A stretch of 64,000 bases of DNA from Mya arenaria. Taxonomy: Eukaryota > Mollusca > Bivalvia > Myida > Myidae. This document shows positions 24,920 to 38,103 of the stretch, piece by piece; the first letter of the stretch is position 1, and each line of letters starts with the position of its first letter. The translations under genes and the position numbers were made by a program. The DNA lies in contig NC_069130.1 of assembly GCF_026914265.1 (NCBI RefSeq), forward strand, positions 45,903,929 to 45,967,928, given 5' to 3'. The notes under the pieces were generated by a model. The model was not told the DNA's origin and searched no databases. It saw nothing but the letters and a program-made list of their open reading frames with translations.

Positions 24920-27900
24920 GAAAAAGAGAGAAAAAGGTTTCTAAAAAAGGGACTGGTACAGATTGGAAACAATCAACTCTTGGCGAAAATGGTTTTCTTG
25001 TCGAGTAGTGGCACAGCTTGTTAATCCAAATCACTATCTGCCAATAGCAATGATAGAAGTATTCCCGTCGTAGGTATACTCGAAAATATTCGTATTCCGG
25101 CCCTAAGGTTATCGTCAATATTAGAACCCAATGCTGAATTTAGGGCAATGTTCTCCCGGTTCAGCACAACTTATGAAAGGTCGGGGTACTCTAATCGGGC
25201 TGCAATATTGACAGCGTGAGCCAGGCTAATGCAAGATCGAGTTTTGATAGAATATAACTGCTCTATCCTCATACTGTTCGTAGCACATCCTGGCTGCGCC
25301 ATGACACCCTTAACGATATGCAAGAGGTATGATTCTTAATTAGTACTTCCTATCTATGTAGAAACCGTCGACGTATATGTCCATCGTTTACTAATTTCAC
25401 CACGATTATGTCATACGTAGGCTATCGAGACCTACATTGACACAGTGGGAGCCAGGCGTTATGCTTTCAGCCATGCTCTAACTGATACAACAATGGTCAC
25501 AATTGTATTACTCATGTTGAGTCGAGTGATTATGATCCCGATAGCCTTTATGTACGATAATTCTACGCCGAAAAACGAATATTAACTATAACGAACGCCT
25601 GATTAGCGGATTACTATTTATGACAATTGCCGTTTAATCAAAACCGTAAAAAGCATCGCAAAATAACGCGCTTCATGTGCAGCCAAACGTAGTGCATTCC
25701 TATATGTGATCTGAATTATTGCAAATAATCAGCCACTATGTTTTGATAACGACAAGCAATAGAATGTAAGGACTACGCATGTTTCTCATCAAGCTTTCCT
25801 TATTCATGGTCACGATTTACTACGTTTCACCACGCTTTGCTAATCGTGGGATGTTGTGGCCAAAATGATAATACTTTAATACAGCTGTGGTAAAAGAATT
25901 GCTCTCGTGGTCACGATTTCAGTCCCGATATCCGCCAACTTAAAGAGAAGCATAAATTGCGATAAATCGGGAGTGCACGACCCAAATTGTACAAATGCTG
26001 ACGATTAACACACGGTGGTTATACAAGATATATTATCCTACAACGGGATAATATGTGTTCGAAACTTTTGTAAAGCTTCGCTTATACAGCCGCGACAATG
26101 ACCTAGATATTTCATTATCAATCGTGACAGTGTAAATCGTGTTAAATCTAAGGTCAAGATGCCGATTTCACCTGTTTACGAATTGTTTACGACGAGCTTA
26201 GATTTGTAAAGAGTTTCGACGCTTCTTGTCTCATGTGACATCGCAATGCTTTAAACATTTTATTTCTTTGCAGCATTGTATACGATCGTTGAGTATTCGT
26301 AGTTTATGGTTAATTGCCGGGACTTGTCAGGGTAACTGTCGTAATAGAGGGCACATGAGTTTCAACTTATAGTACAGAAATCGTAGAGTATATAATGGCA
26401 ATACGAAACATGATTTTTTTTAACTGCAGTCTGAAAACATCATGGCAACATCGTGACGGTGTCACAACAGTTCGGAAGTTTCTGGCCCTTTTTGATTTAT
26501 TAGGGGAATGAAAACATATTCATGATCCATTTAGATGCCTTGTGGTATATGGTGCATCGATGCCCTACATTTCTAAAAGAGTGTATATGAATAAGAGCCG
26601 ATTATGGCCGTATTGGTTATAATCTGTTCTAGGCTAGATGCTAATTACTTGTGAACATTTCAATAAAAGTTTAAATTTTGTCGTCGAATGGGATTATAGC
26701 GAGATAGGGAAAAGGAAGGCCGAAATAACTGCGCAGTGTTCGGGTAAACATCAATATCGTTAGTGACTGCTACATGACAGTTTTATGTTAGCACTAGCAT
26801 GAAACGCTTGAAGCAGATTACTGATGGAAATAAGATAAAGTAATTTGAGCGTTGATTTTGGGACGTCATGAGAATGCAGTATATCGACGACACTGGGCAC
26901 TGTACTTGAAATCGTATACCCAGTGCGTAGACATTGATTATGAACAAACTAGTTCACATTGTAATAGTGCGTAAATATCAGCGCATTTGAGCAGTGTCCT
27001 AAGACAGAAGTATCCGTTGGGAAATAATCTGGGAAATTACCACTGCTGTTTTAGCCCATCAAACGTCAACCAAGGACCACATATATGCGACAGACAACAC
27101 ACGACCGACAATGCACACAATTTGTATTCTAACCATATAAAAATACGCACAATAATTTTATTTGTATCCTGGTAATGTAATATTTGATATTTTCCATATG
27201 TCTTACCACTATTGCAAATCCCCCAAATTTGCCTGACGCGTCCGTTCTCTGTGGACGTACAAACAAGACTATGCGCATCAAAAGTTTATCTACAACACAA
27301 AAATAGTTCCTTATCAAGCAAATGTCTGGATTATGTCTAGCACGACTATAATTGTATGTATTTCATATCACTGCTCACGCATTTGAAAACTTTAGTCGAC
27401 CTATTTTATCATAAGAATATGAGGGTCAGTGCTTTCGTCCATTTGTATCAGTTTGTTATTACAGTTTTTACGATGAATATAATACAGTTGCTAATACTTG
27501 GCTATATATGTGTAATAAGTATGCACTTTCTGTAACAAGCGCCAAACTTGTCACAGTTGTTCTTAAAGTCATTCACTTTCATTTAAAGCCAGGAGACACG
27601 AACGAGAGGCCCTGTCTCCAGAATTATTGAGGCCCCGACAGAGGACTATTAGTACGATTACGGATTTCCATCACAGACATGGATGTTTTTTGTTTGTCTG
27701 TCTGGATGAAAGACACACGTTGTTTGGCTTCTTGGCGTATCCCCGTTGTTGTTTTTTTTGAAGTGATATTGAAATATGTCTACTAAATGTGTTACGCAAA
27801 CAGCAGCAGACTGGTTAAGGGGAGGAAATAATGTCCATATGACTGTACCTACGTAAGAAAACAAGACCCAATAAGATATTTTTATTTCGCAAAACGCAAA

Positions 27901-28290
27901 ATGGCAAAGCTGTAAATACATGTATTGTAATATTGTAATCATACTAGGCTATTTTGCAGTATTTCCCAATATTAGCTTCACACAATGACTCTCGCCACAG
28001 ACTTGTCTTTGTTATGATTCAATGTGTTTTGTTACGAAGCAAGATACTTACATGAACTTGTACTTTCGTCCTCCGTCACTTAAAGCAATGGATAATTAGG
28101 GAATAATCATAAGAGTTGCACCGAAAGGCTTGCAAGTGGCCTATTGAAATTTAAAAAAGGATGCCGTCTCCAAGATGGAACCTCTTAAAAACTAGCGGAT
28201 GCGAGGCCTTAGTTGCTGGTTCATAAGAAAACATAATATTGTGATTCGCAAATTGTGTTAAAAAGACGGAGTGACTTACAACAACTGAAG
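24920..28290. other. intergenic, nothing recognised
   Basis: Between the divergently oriented C1q gene (minus) and the first 8-Cys gene (plus). It should hold the promoters and untranslated first exon(s). I found no convincing TATA box, gene or repeat. Short frames (for example 27658-27942 minus) have no motifs. Confidence 0.45.
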
Positions 28291-28295
28291 TCAAA

Positions 28296-31200
28296 ATGAA
28301 AGCGATATTTTTGGTTTTCCTACTTTCTGCTTCTGTGGGTGAGTACATACTGCTGTTTTACTTTTTGAATGTATTAACGATGATATTTATCTTATACTTG
28401 TTAAAATTTCGCCTAAAATAGTGTATGATTTAAACATTAAATATGGAAACCAGAGAAAAAAATAGCTGTACTACATACATTTTTGTCTGATTCCTTAGCC
28501 TAGTGGGCATGCGCAAATCAACAACCAAATTACTACTTAAAGTAAATCAGAAGTTTGTTTACCAATTGAAGAGTGTTTATTTACAATTTGTTAGTTTTAC
28601 TAAAGAACATTCAAGGAACGCAAAAAAAGAAATACTATGACGTGTGTAATTGTATCACTTCTCATTACTTGCTTATGATACATAACATTTGACTTTCGCT
28701 CTCGTACGATGTGTAATTTCCAAATAATTAATCGTCAAATGTTTAACCGGATAATGAATGAACTCCTCATTTGTAGCAACGAATGTGTCATGTGATATAA
28801 GAAATCTTGTGTATATTGTATTATAATTCAAAATGTCTTGAAACTAGTTATGAAAAAGTTATAAAGCTCGCCGTATGGTCACTTTATATTTTTTCCATAA
28901 TGAGTCTCATTTTTTTTTTAGTATTCAAGAAAACTATTCTGTTGAAGTAGATTCTATGTGAAAAGCATATAGCATCGGCTCAATTGCTTTGGAGTTTTGC
29001 TTCTCGTCAGAGTGTGTAGATTTTCGGTTTCGTTCTAGGCACACGTTCGGTGACTAAGCAAATAAGCGGACTTATCAGGATTTGTAGCATGGATTTGCAT
29101 TTTTCTATTTTAAGTTAACGCGATGTGTCTGATGCATTTAACAGATTATAATTATGAGCTTGCACACTGTATATGTAACATGTTGTATGAAATTGATTCG
29201 TAAACTTATTTGAATGCTTTTTAATAATCTGTAAATATGTTATGCTCTCCTAATTTGTAGGAAATAAAAGATAATGATACTACTTCTCGTATTAAATGCC
29301 AACTAATGTAATCATAAATTATACTTATGACCAGCCACAAGACTTCTGCCAGTCGAAAGCCTTCAATTACTTATTTTCGAGTAATTCGAATTGAGGATAA
29401 CAACTTTGTATTGCGAAACGCCGACAGCTCGTGCGAATGTCGACAAATACTTGTTGTTAAGTTGCCGACCTTTGTACGGCGTTCGGCAATTCTACTATTA
29501 ACCTTCTATAGAGGTAGATATGCATGAGTTTTTTTGATCGGCCGCAATTTAATGCAGGAACACGTGTTTCAACAGAAAGAGGCAGAAGTGTATAATGAAA
29601 ACAGAAATGCTGACCGCAAGTCAAGTTCTCTAAAAATATTTCTAAGACAAATATATCATTGAACACTATGGTAAAAGATCGAATGCGGGGCTCCATAAGC
29701 GGCGAAGACTGCGCTATGTTTCATTTAAAATGGTGAAGAAATAGTAAAGTTATCTTTGATTAAAGTCTTCATTCGAAGCAAAATGTTGCCTTCCGAAGTA
29801 GCATATATGACGCAATTTATCACGTGGTATACACACACTGATGACACAATTTTTATTTCATGCATACCGGTGAAAGAGTGAAAAATATTAGTGACTGATA
29901 ACTTGATCATTTCACTGATAACCCTTGCTCATTCCACTATGTACATATAACTCGGGACTATTTTTTCCCCATTTTTTATAAGATTTGCTTCCCATGACTT
30001 TGAAAAAATACATGTATGTCACAAGTACATGTTTGTTGTCGTCTGAAGTGCAGTAATATATACACATTGACCGAATCGTATTGAATTGTCAAAATCAATT
30101 ATGCAATAGTTTTAATAAAACAAACATTTTGCGAACTATTAAAAAAGAACAAGCTTACCAATTTATGTATGAACTATTTTATGGAACATACTCTTACAAT
30201 TAACCCGCTTGGTAGGTATTGGTTGAATATTTACTTGGCCACATGTGCTAATATTAGAGTTGATAGATCATTTCTTCCTTCAAACTCTGCACAAGCATTT
30301 TGAATTTGACCAATTTCCAGTTTACATTTATTTTCAACAATTCTTTTTTTTCTTTTTTCTTTTTAAAAACATTTCCTCTGGGGTCTTCGTAAAAACACGG
30401 GAACGTGACATTCAACTTTAATATATATGAAACTAATTCGCTGTCCCAACAACAAAACATCCTTCGGCTGCACTGAGCATAAATTCACCCCGAAAAAATA
30501 CAGTAAGATCCAGAGTCTGAGAGCGACAGTGACTAGATATACACTACGAAAAACACTTAACACATGTATCACGTGGTATCCACACACTGTAGAGACACTT
30601 ACGTATAAACACCAGTCCTCATAAATAAAAACAGACACCACGATAAAAACGATCATGAATCTTGTCAACAAATCCATTAGTGTGGACTTTTTTTTAAATT
30701 AATGTCACAATAGAAACATTTATTATAATAATTTCAGCTTGTATGAGTCGCGTATAAGCACTGCCGTAATATTCATTTGGAGTAAGTTGTTTTGTTCGTG
30801 TGGTTCTCATTGGCTATCTTTTTTGCTGATAAAATTATACAAGAAAATATAAGTTTAAGGCTGCTGACCTTGTATCTGTATTACACAATTAAATATATAC
30901 ACTAAACAAAATTCCTAACCGGCCACTTAGTAAAGTAACCTTCTTGCATTAAGTATAATCAATATACAGTTCAGTATTCGATATCCTCCATCTCGTGGCA
31001 ATATTTTTTGGAATATTGAGCTAAATCGAAGCATAAACGGCAGAGAAAACACAGTTCATATGCGGTAACTCCTAAATTCAATGGTCACAAGGAAAAGAAA
31101 TAACTATGCAAATTCCATAGGGAATCAAAATTTTCATTGTTTTTGTATTTTTAGCAATCTTTTGACTCAGGCTTTGTTTCATATAGATGGTAATGTTAAA

Positions 31201-32537
31201 GTTGAACATTCATTTGAATAAATTAAGCCGTTGATGACTGTGTTTCAGTCTCACTTATGACGTAACACCATTTTAAAGTGACTAAGTGTGGTATTTTTAT
31301 TTTTCTTCGTTTACACGCTATGTTAGATTTTGTGACTTTTATGATTGAGGGTGTTGTCATTTGAGACACTGTATCTTTTTGACAACGCGAAATATGTGAG
31401 TTTTCACAGCATGTGTACGATGTAATGGTCTTTTCGTGAAACTAATTTGTAATTAGGCGTATTTCACAGGGAAAGGAATATTTGAAGATTACTTAGGTGG
31501 ACGGTTAGGAATTTTGTTTAGTGTATATATGACTGATGTCAGCTTTGTTTAAACGTTTCACAGCTGTATTTAACATATTTTATGTTAATATAAAATATAG
31601 CAAATTCCCCTCATCAGTTGGTATGTTAACGACCTGTAAATATTTCAGTAAGCGGAAGACTGCGGTCACGACGCTGTCGGGACGGAAGTCCATTACACAG
31701 GTGTCTTGTCAACCCATGCCAGTCGGTGGAGTGTGGGGAACCCAGGGGTTTGAGATGCATGTACGTACTCACTGACGGTATCTCAGTAATAATGTTATTT
31801 AAGTAATGATTGCATCTTTTCTTGCGTTTATGCTGTAGCAACGCAGTACGGCACGCGAGCAGATTCCATGAAGCGCGCTTGCCGTACTGCGTTCATACAG
31901 CATAAACGCAAGAAAAAATGCGATCGATACTTATATTTACATTTCAAAAGAAATATTCATTTTGATTAATCATCAGCAGTATCTTCTGCAACTGAGTGTT
32001 AGTTTTTAAAGAAGTGTAACATACAAGATGCGTTTGTTTAAAAGAATAGCTGATTTTAAAACGTCGTATATCATTGGTTAAATGACGTCGAGCTTATCCA
32101 ATTGGAGCGCAATATTGAAATAAACAATGACGTCATAATACATTGCGTGTCATACAAATGAATACAAACGTTAAGTTTTATCTACACAAAGGACTGGGCG
32201 AATGTAAATATTCGCGAATGGTTTATGAACGATGTCGTGTTTATATATAATTTTGTTGTTGACTATGAATGCAAATGAAGCACTTTGAAAATACAACACA
32301 ATCAACACCCAATGCAAACGCGATAAAGTGATTAAACGAGAAACCAGGAACGGTTTAAATGTTAGTCAAATTCAATGATTCCGAAGCGTTACCATAAAAA
32401 TAATTGAGTTAATTATATACTTAACTTGTTTCAGGCCTGACTATTGCGGCTCATGCAGTACAGTAAAGTGGTTCAAGAGGGTGAACCACAGGCGGGTCGA
32501 ACAAACGTGTAACAGTGTTCTTCAACGGGGGAAGTAG
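28296..32537 (+). CDS. secreted 8-cysteine peptide A, 85 aa, three exons
   Basis: Exons 28296-28338, 31649-31760 and 32435-32537; GT-AG introns in phases 1 and 2; TAG stop. Residues 1-15 are a signal peptide (MKAIFLVFLLSASV). The mature chain starts Arg-rich (SGRLRSRRC) and carries eight cysteines in the layout C-x7-C-x3-PC-x4-C-x3-P-x2-GLxC-x3-YCGSC-x18-C. Exon 2 carries the CxVxPCQ and EPxGLxC parts; exon 3 carries YCGSC and the last Cys. It matches gene B at 35267-38103 in exon number, phases and Cys order. I recall similar PC...YCGGC modules in secreted invertebrate proteins but cannot name a family with confidence. Eight Cys suggest four disulfides. The basic N-terminus of the mature chain could mean a cationic peptide, which is only a guess. 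Confidence 0.8.
31811..31922. repeat. short inverted repeat (foldback)
   Basis: Arms of about 40 bp (CTTGCGTTTATGCTGT ... ACAGCATAAACGCAAG) with extended pairing through CGCAGTACGGCA and its complement, around a ~15-bp loop. It sits in the second intron of 8-Cys gene A, about 50 bp after the exon 2 donor. Probably a tiny MITE or hairpin. Confidence 0.8.
32311..32344. promoter_or_regulatory. 34-bp element, copy 1
   Basis: Begins AATGCAAACGCGATAAAG and is identical over 34 bp to 34769-34802, with unrelated flanks. It contains ATGCAAAC, close to a POU/octamer site. It lies 90 bp before exon 3 of 8-Cys gene A. A regulatory role is inference; it may be a fragment of a repeat. Confidence 0.35.
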
Positions 32538-32929
32538 ATGGCACTTCCATTAGGTTTCATCGATTTGAAACGAAAAGGTGGTGCTTCGTAATTGGTGCCT
32601 CCCGGGAAAGGCTACACAATGTCAGAACTCAAAACTGCAATTCACATTTGACTTTATATTGTTGTTTGTTCTACTTATATTATGTATTCAATTTTTTGTA
32701 AACAGCCAATGAAGATTTAGATTTAGACTTATACTTGTGTTCCAGTTACAGACAGACAGAAATTTATATACAGTGTCATGTTATTAAATGTTTCTTGATA
32801 AAATGCAATCTCATTTAAAATCAGATTGTTTATAATGACTTTACAACGTTACTTTTCACCAAAGTTTACAAAGCAAATACCACGAAATGACTTGACAACC
32901 GTGTACCACAATAGTATTGTATATCATTC

Positions 32930-33260
32930 GGAACTCCTCGGCCATTTTTTATCTAAAACAACCTCGAATGTATGCCGGTTCATAGGTAGAACTAGTTCTT
33001 AAAGATTTAAAAAATAGCATAAATTAATTGTAGTGGTTTATCGTGTATTTTGTATTTCCAAATTCAAATTGATTGCTAGTGAAGTGTTTTATGGCATGAA
33101 CAATTAAGATTTCCATTAATAAAGGCATAAAGTGTAACTGCTAAATTGAAATTGCTACGATAACTACTTGCAGCGTAGTTAAATATAAAGATTTCAGATG
33201 ATTGTAAACCGTCCATATACATCCGAAGTTGTTTTCGATGGAAACTGGCCGAGGAGTTCC
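32930..33260. mobile_element. MITE with GGAACTCCTCGGCCA terminal inverted repeats
   Basis: Both ends match as exact inverse copies over 15 bp (32930-32944 and 33246-33260). About 331 bp, AT-rich, no coding capacity. Relatives or fragments occur at 19490-19812, 48430-48600, 61465-61570 and 62330-62450. Target duplication not clear. Confidence 0.8.
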
Positions 33261-33294
33261 TATTGATTGTATATATTTCACAAATAGTGTACAT

Positions 33295-34193
33295 AACAAA
33301 TACACCATTACACCAATTACATAATTACACTGCGAGTCCATTACAACACCTACATAGTTACACTTCGAGACCATTACATCAGATACATAATTATACTTGG
33401 AGACCATTACACCAGTTACATAGTTACACTTCGAGACCATTACACCAGGTACATAGTTACACTTCGAGACCATTACACCAGGTACATAGTTACACTTCGA
33501 GACCATTACACCAGGTACATAGTTACACTTCGAGACCATTACACCAGGTACATAGTTACACTTCGAGGCTATGACACCAGGTACATAGTTACACTTCAAG
33601 GCTTTGACACCAGGTACATAGTTACACTTCGAGGCCATGACACCAGGTACATAGTTACACTGTGTGGCCATGACACCAGGTACATAGTTACACTTCGAGA
33701 CCATTACACCAGGTACATAGTTACACTTCAAGACCATTACACCAGGAACATAGTTACACTTCGAGGCTATGACACCAGGTACATAGTTACACTGTGTGGC
33801 CATGACACCAGGTACATAGTTACACTTCGAGGCCATTACACCAGGTACATAGTTACACTTGGAGACCATTACACCAGGTACATACCTACACTGTGAGGCC
33901 ATTACATCAGGTACATAGTTACACCTCGAGACCATTACACCAGGTACATAGTTACACTTCGAGACCATTACACCAGGTACATAGTTACACTTCGAGGCTA
34001 TGACACCAGGTACATAGTTACACTGTGTGGCCATGACACCAGGTACATAGTTACACTTCGAGGCCATTACATCTGATACATAGTTACACTTCGAGGCCAT
34101 TACATCAGGTACATAGTTACACTTCGAGGCCATTACATCAGGTACATAGTTACACCGAGTGATCGTTACATCGGGAAATCGGTTACACTGAGT
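33295..34193. repeat. second 33-bp satellite
   Basis: About 27 copies of a 33-bp unit with core CACCAGGTACATAGTTACAC, unrelated to the 33-bp unit at 1-3580. It abuts the right end of the MITE at 33260. A 330-codon frame runs through it on the minus strand (11-residue repeats with KCNYVPGV), but it runs on into the MITE and lacks a signal peptide or splice support. Confidence 0.9.
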
Positions 34194-35266
34194 GGGTTTA
34201 TTGTAAAATATGAATATATTTTTAAAAAATCAACATTTTAACTGAACTTTTTTTATTGTTTTTGATTTAAAAACTGTTGCGGGTTCTTAAAAAGTGCTGA
34301 ACTACAAAGTTATCATTTTTGTCGGCACTTTTTGCTATAAGATGATTACTGAAAAGCTCTCAAGTGGCATAATTCGACCCATTACGTAGTTTCATACTAT
34401 TCCCAACCTCGGAAACTTCGTAAATCTTGAATATTCATAGGCATTTTCCGACCAATGAAATAGCCGATAACAAAAAGGAAAGAATCTCCTATGTGAAGAG
34501 CCACCGGCATATTTAACAATATCCTGCCTCAAACGATTTATAAGCCGTGTTCCCATTGGATTATTTCAAACCGAGATTACATCCGTAACTACTCGGCCAT
34601 TTCCGCACCGTATGAGAACTGTTTTCAGCTGATTTGCCCAGGGTATCATATAGGTTATGATACGCTGGGGTGCCGAGGATGATTATTCCTAAATAAAAGC
34701 AAACGAACGCGCAAAAGCCGAGGATGCCTCTTTAGTATTATCAAATATTATGTCTTTAATCCTTACGAAATGCAAACGCGATAAAGTGATTAAACGAGAA
34801 ACTTGCAGTATAGTTTTTCCACTTCATGTCTGTTCACAAATGTATAGTTTTTATTTATGTTTTTGTTTTGTTTGACGATGTTTTTTATATTATTTAAAGA
34901 AGTTTAGAATTGTTTACCTTAGTTGGCCGTTTTATATATCTTAGTGTATAAAACATTTTATTACGTACCGATCGAATCGCGTGTAAATATATCAATGTTT
35001 ACGATTGACGAAAAACACTCCCGGATGCAAACAGTTCATTCAAGTTATCAAAACAACTTTTGTTGTAAACATCCAATAAAACCACTACGCAGCTACTTCA
35101 GGTATAAACATGCTTAAAATGTACTTCAGCTCGATACAAGTAGACGTCCGGATCTAGTGTTGGTATAAGCGAGTGCTCGTCTAGTTAATTAAATAAGTTT
35201 ACGTTCGTGTTAAAAAAACAACAACGTATTTTGTAGAGAACTGAGGAATAAGTGATTATCTTAAAA
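34194..35266. other. upstream region of 8-Cys gene B
   Basis: No gene recognised. Holds the second 34-bp element (34769-34802) and a GGTATAAGC sequence near 35161 that could be a weak TATA box about 105 bp before the ATG. Confidence 0.35.
34769..34802. promoter_or_regulatory. 34-bp element, copy 2
   Basis: Identical over 34 bp to 32311-32344. Lies about 465 bp upstream of the ATG of 8-Cys gene B. Confidence 0.35.
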
Positions 35267-38103
35267 ATGAAATCGGGTTTTTTCTTCGTCTTTGGCGTAA
35301 TTATGTTCGCCTTTGCAAGTAAGTTATACGTTTCATCTTGTTCTACATCAATAGTTATCCAATACAGGGATGGATCCAGGCTTTGACTTAAGAAGGGGCG
35401 TTACCTTTTTGACTTTCGCCCTTCCTTTGAAAACAGAATTCATTTTATTTAAAATGTTTGCAATTTTTATATATAAAAATCTAGTCCGAAATGGTGCATT
35501 TTAAGGGTATTACGTTACCTCTTTCTCCGATATTGACCTACACAGAACACTTGGACGATTTTAAGGAAGGGTAGGTGACCCCGCCCCCCCCCCCCCCCCC
35601 ACCTAGATCCGCTTGTGCAATATATTGTGTAAATTCGTTAAATACCCAGAAATTAATTTGTTTAAGAACGTTCTTCGTGCGTATTTTTCACTGAATACAT
35701 TATATCAAATATCTAATAGTTGATCAGTTAAACTATTTGATTTTAAATGGGCTCACTAAATTTCTTTTCAAACATATGGGGTTTACATCAAGCGACTGAC
35801 AGAAATGATTCATATAAAATGTATCTGCTTAAAGCTGCACTCTCTCAGATTAAACGTTTTGACAACTTTTTTTTATTTTTTGCCTTGGAACGAGCCAATT
35901 TATGCGAAAATGCATGGAGACTAGTTATATAAGACTGCTGACAAAAAAATAGATCGCAGATTTTTATATTTAAGTTCAAAAATGGATGTTTTATGCATTT
36001 TGTTTAAGCCGTTTGTAACGGTTTTAGCCACAAAATTAATGTTTTGGAACGGAAATATGAAAATCTGCGATGTGATCTTTTGTCAGCAGTCTTTAACCAT
36101 GGTATGAAAATATTTACGCAAAAAAATGTTCATTCCAAGACAAAAAATAAAAAAAAGTTGTAAAAACGGTAAATCTGTGAAAGTGCAGCTTTAATACTCT
36201 GACATATAAAAGGGAAATATATCTTCATTGCTTACCAGATAACAATTATGTACAAAATATGATGAACATGTACAAAGATGTACAATATTGTTAATAAATA
36301 ACTATATGATTTTATATCATTCATGTTGAGTTGCTCCAAATATGTGTGTTAGTGTACTATATCCATTTATCGTATGTGCATATGCATTAAACATTGTTTA
36401 AAACATGTTTGTGATATTTCCCGCTGTTCTTTTTGTACTTTATATGTGTTTTTGGACCGCATCCGTTCTTTATTTCTACTAACTGGCCAATATTTGTAGA
36501 ATGGACTGTCCAATTTTTAAATAATGGAAGTGATTGTTCTAATTATGGAAAGTCAGTAGAAATACAAGTATGGTGTGATGAGAATACTGTCGAATCAAGA
36601 CATTTCTTGACAAAATTGTTTCTCTTGTACATGCTATCAAAATTGTGTAAAACTATGCACTTATTTGAAGAAAAATGACTTTAAAACCCTCCTTTATTTA
36701 GGTTCAATAAATAAATATAAACATGTTGATTAACTGGCTAACAGATTGATTGATTAGTTGATTTTGTCTTCTTTAAAGGTATAAATGCACGGAAATGTCC
36801 GGCAAAGGATCTTGTTGCATGTTTTGTAGACCCATGTCAAGGCTGGGTTTGTACGGAACCAGAAGGACTTACCTGCAGGTAACTATATTGTCGTTGTATT
36901 TCGATGAAGCTGATGTGATTTGATTTGAGGCATATTGATACGTGATAGAGCAAGTGTGAGGTTAAGCGCTCGTTAACCAGTCAACACTCTCTCTTTGTGG
37001 TTTTACTTCTTTATTACTGATTGTGCCTAGACAGTTACCACAACATCTACTTTTGGCGATAATCTTGATAGTTTTATTTTGTAATGTTTGTTGTATGTTT
37101 GCGTGATTTCCAAGGTCCATTTTTGGTGTTGGTGTGCTTGTTCGCGTTTTGTCTATAATTTGATGTAGGCTGTATTGTTGAGTTGTGTCGATTGTTTATT
37201 GTTTGTTTTTATTCTTTCTTGATGTCTATTGTTTTAGGTTTATTGTATTGTTACATGTACGTTGTGTCTATGGTTTGGTGTATGTTGTAGTGTTGTATTA
37301 TCTCTATTGTTTGGTGCCTGTTGTATTTTTGAATTGTGTATTTTGTTATGTGTCTGATGTATTGTTGCGTGGTGTTTGCTGTTTTGGATTTGTTGTATTG
37401 TTGCGTTATGTTTATTGTTTGGCGTATTGTGTGTTATTTTGACTATTGTACGGCGTTTGTTGTATTTTTGCGTGGTCTATAATGTTTGGGGTGTGTTGTA
37501 TTGTTGCATGCTGGTTTTTGTTTGGTGTGTGTATCAATTGTTGCGTGGTGTATTCTGTTTGTATTTATTATATTGTTGTTATGTGGCTTTTGTTTGGGGG
37601 TTGGGTTTTGTTGTGTATGTGTCTATTGTTTGTTTGAAATTGGTCATTTTTTCTTTAAACATGATATATATATTAATTTGTAGTCTACTGGGCTTGTCCG
37701 TAAATTTTCCATTGTGATATTTACTTTGAGTACACTATTCTGTAAACGTCGTGTTTGTACTGTCCCCTTATGTCTAAATTGTATCCTTTTTCTGAATCGT
37801 CTTATTGTTATACCTATAACATTCCAGTACATACACCATTTTTGTGTCCAATTGGGGCATCATTTATTATCTTAATGGTAACGAAAGATTAATGTTCTTT
37901 CCACTGAAATACAACACCTGAAGAGAAACAAAATTGTATACACGAATAACTGAGTTTATATTTGTTTGCACTGATTATTATATTTTAGAGCCAACTATTG
38001 TGGCGGATGCAACCAAGAGTGGTACACAAGCCCAACATCTAAAGTACGTGTTCCTTGTGTGATAAAGATATATCAAGGGATTGGAGACGTTTCAGACTCG
38101 TGA
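35267..38103 (+). CDS. secreted 8-cysteine peptide B, 88 aa, three exons
   Basis: Exons 35267-35318, 36779-36878 and 37989-38103; GT-AG introns in phases 1 and 2, the same as gene A; TGA stop. Residues 1-17 are a signal peptide (MKSGFFFVFGVIMFAFA). The mature chain has eight Cys in the order of gene A: C-x7-C-x3-PC-x4-C-x3-P-x2-GLxC-x3-YCGGC-x15-C, with FVDPCQGW and EPEGLTC in exon 2 and NYCGGC in exon 3. The ends are not basic, unlike gene A. Intron 1 carries two short transposons and intron 2 a GT-rich degenerate repeat. An AATAAA at 38403-38408 could be its polyadenylation signal. Confidence 0.82.
35365..35617. mobile_element. non-autonomous hAT-like element, 5-bp target duplication
   Basis: Starts CAGGGATGGATCCAGG and ends CTAGATCCGCTTGTG, a degenerate inverted pair, flanked by CAATA at 35360-35364 and 35618-35622. 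About 253 bp, no coding capacity, includes a long poly-C run. Sits in intron 1 of 8-Cys gene B. Confidence 0.75.
35829..36194. mobile_element. palindromic MITE flanked by TTAA
   Basis: About 366 bp from TTAA to TTAA. Starts TTAAAGCTGCACTCTC and ends with its near-inverse (GTGCAGCTTTAA). Nearly the whole element is one long imperfect inverted repeat. The TTAA flank points to the piggyBac or Kolobok type of target site. Fragments sit near 48470, 55318 and 62457. Inside intron 1 of 8-Cys gene B. Confidence 0.85.
37140..37640. repeat. degenerate GT-rich repeat in an intron
   Basis: Loose repetition of TTGTATTGTTGCGTGG-like and GTTTATTGTTTGG-like phrases. Hydrophobic frames on the plus strand reflect TTG/TGT codons, not a protein. 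In intron 2 of 8-Cys gene B. Confidence 0.7.

Noticed and set aside
33141-34133. 330-codon minus-strand repeat frame as a protein gene
   Set aside because: Made of a 33-bp satellite and running on into a MITE; no start or splice support.
36433-36678. 81-codon plus-strand frame inside intron 1 of 8-Cys gene B
   Set aside because: No acceptor or donor in phase and no Cys pattern like the flanking exons.
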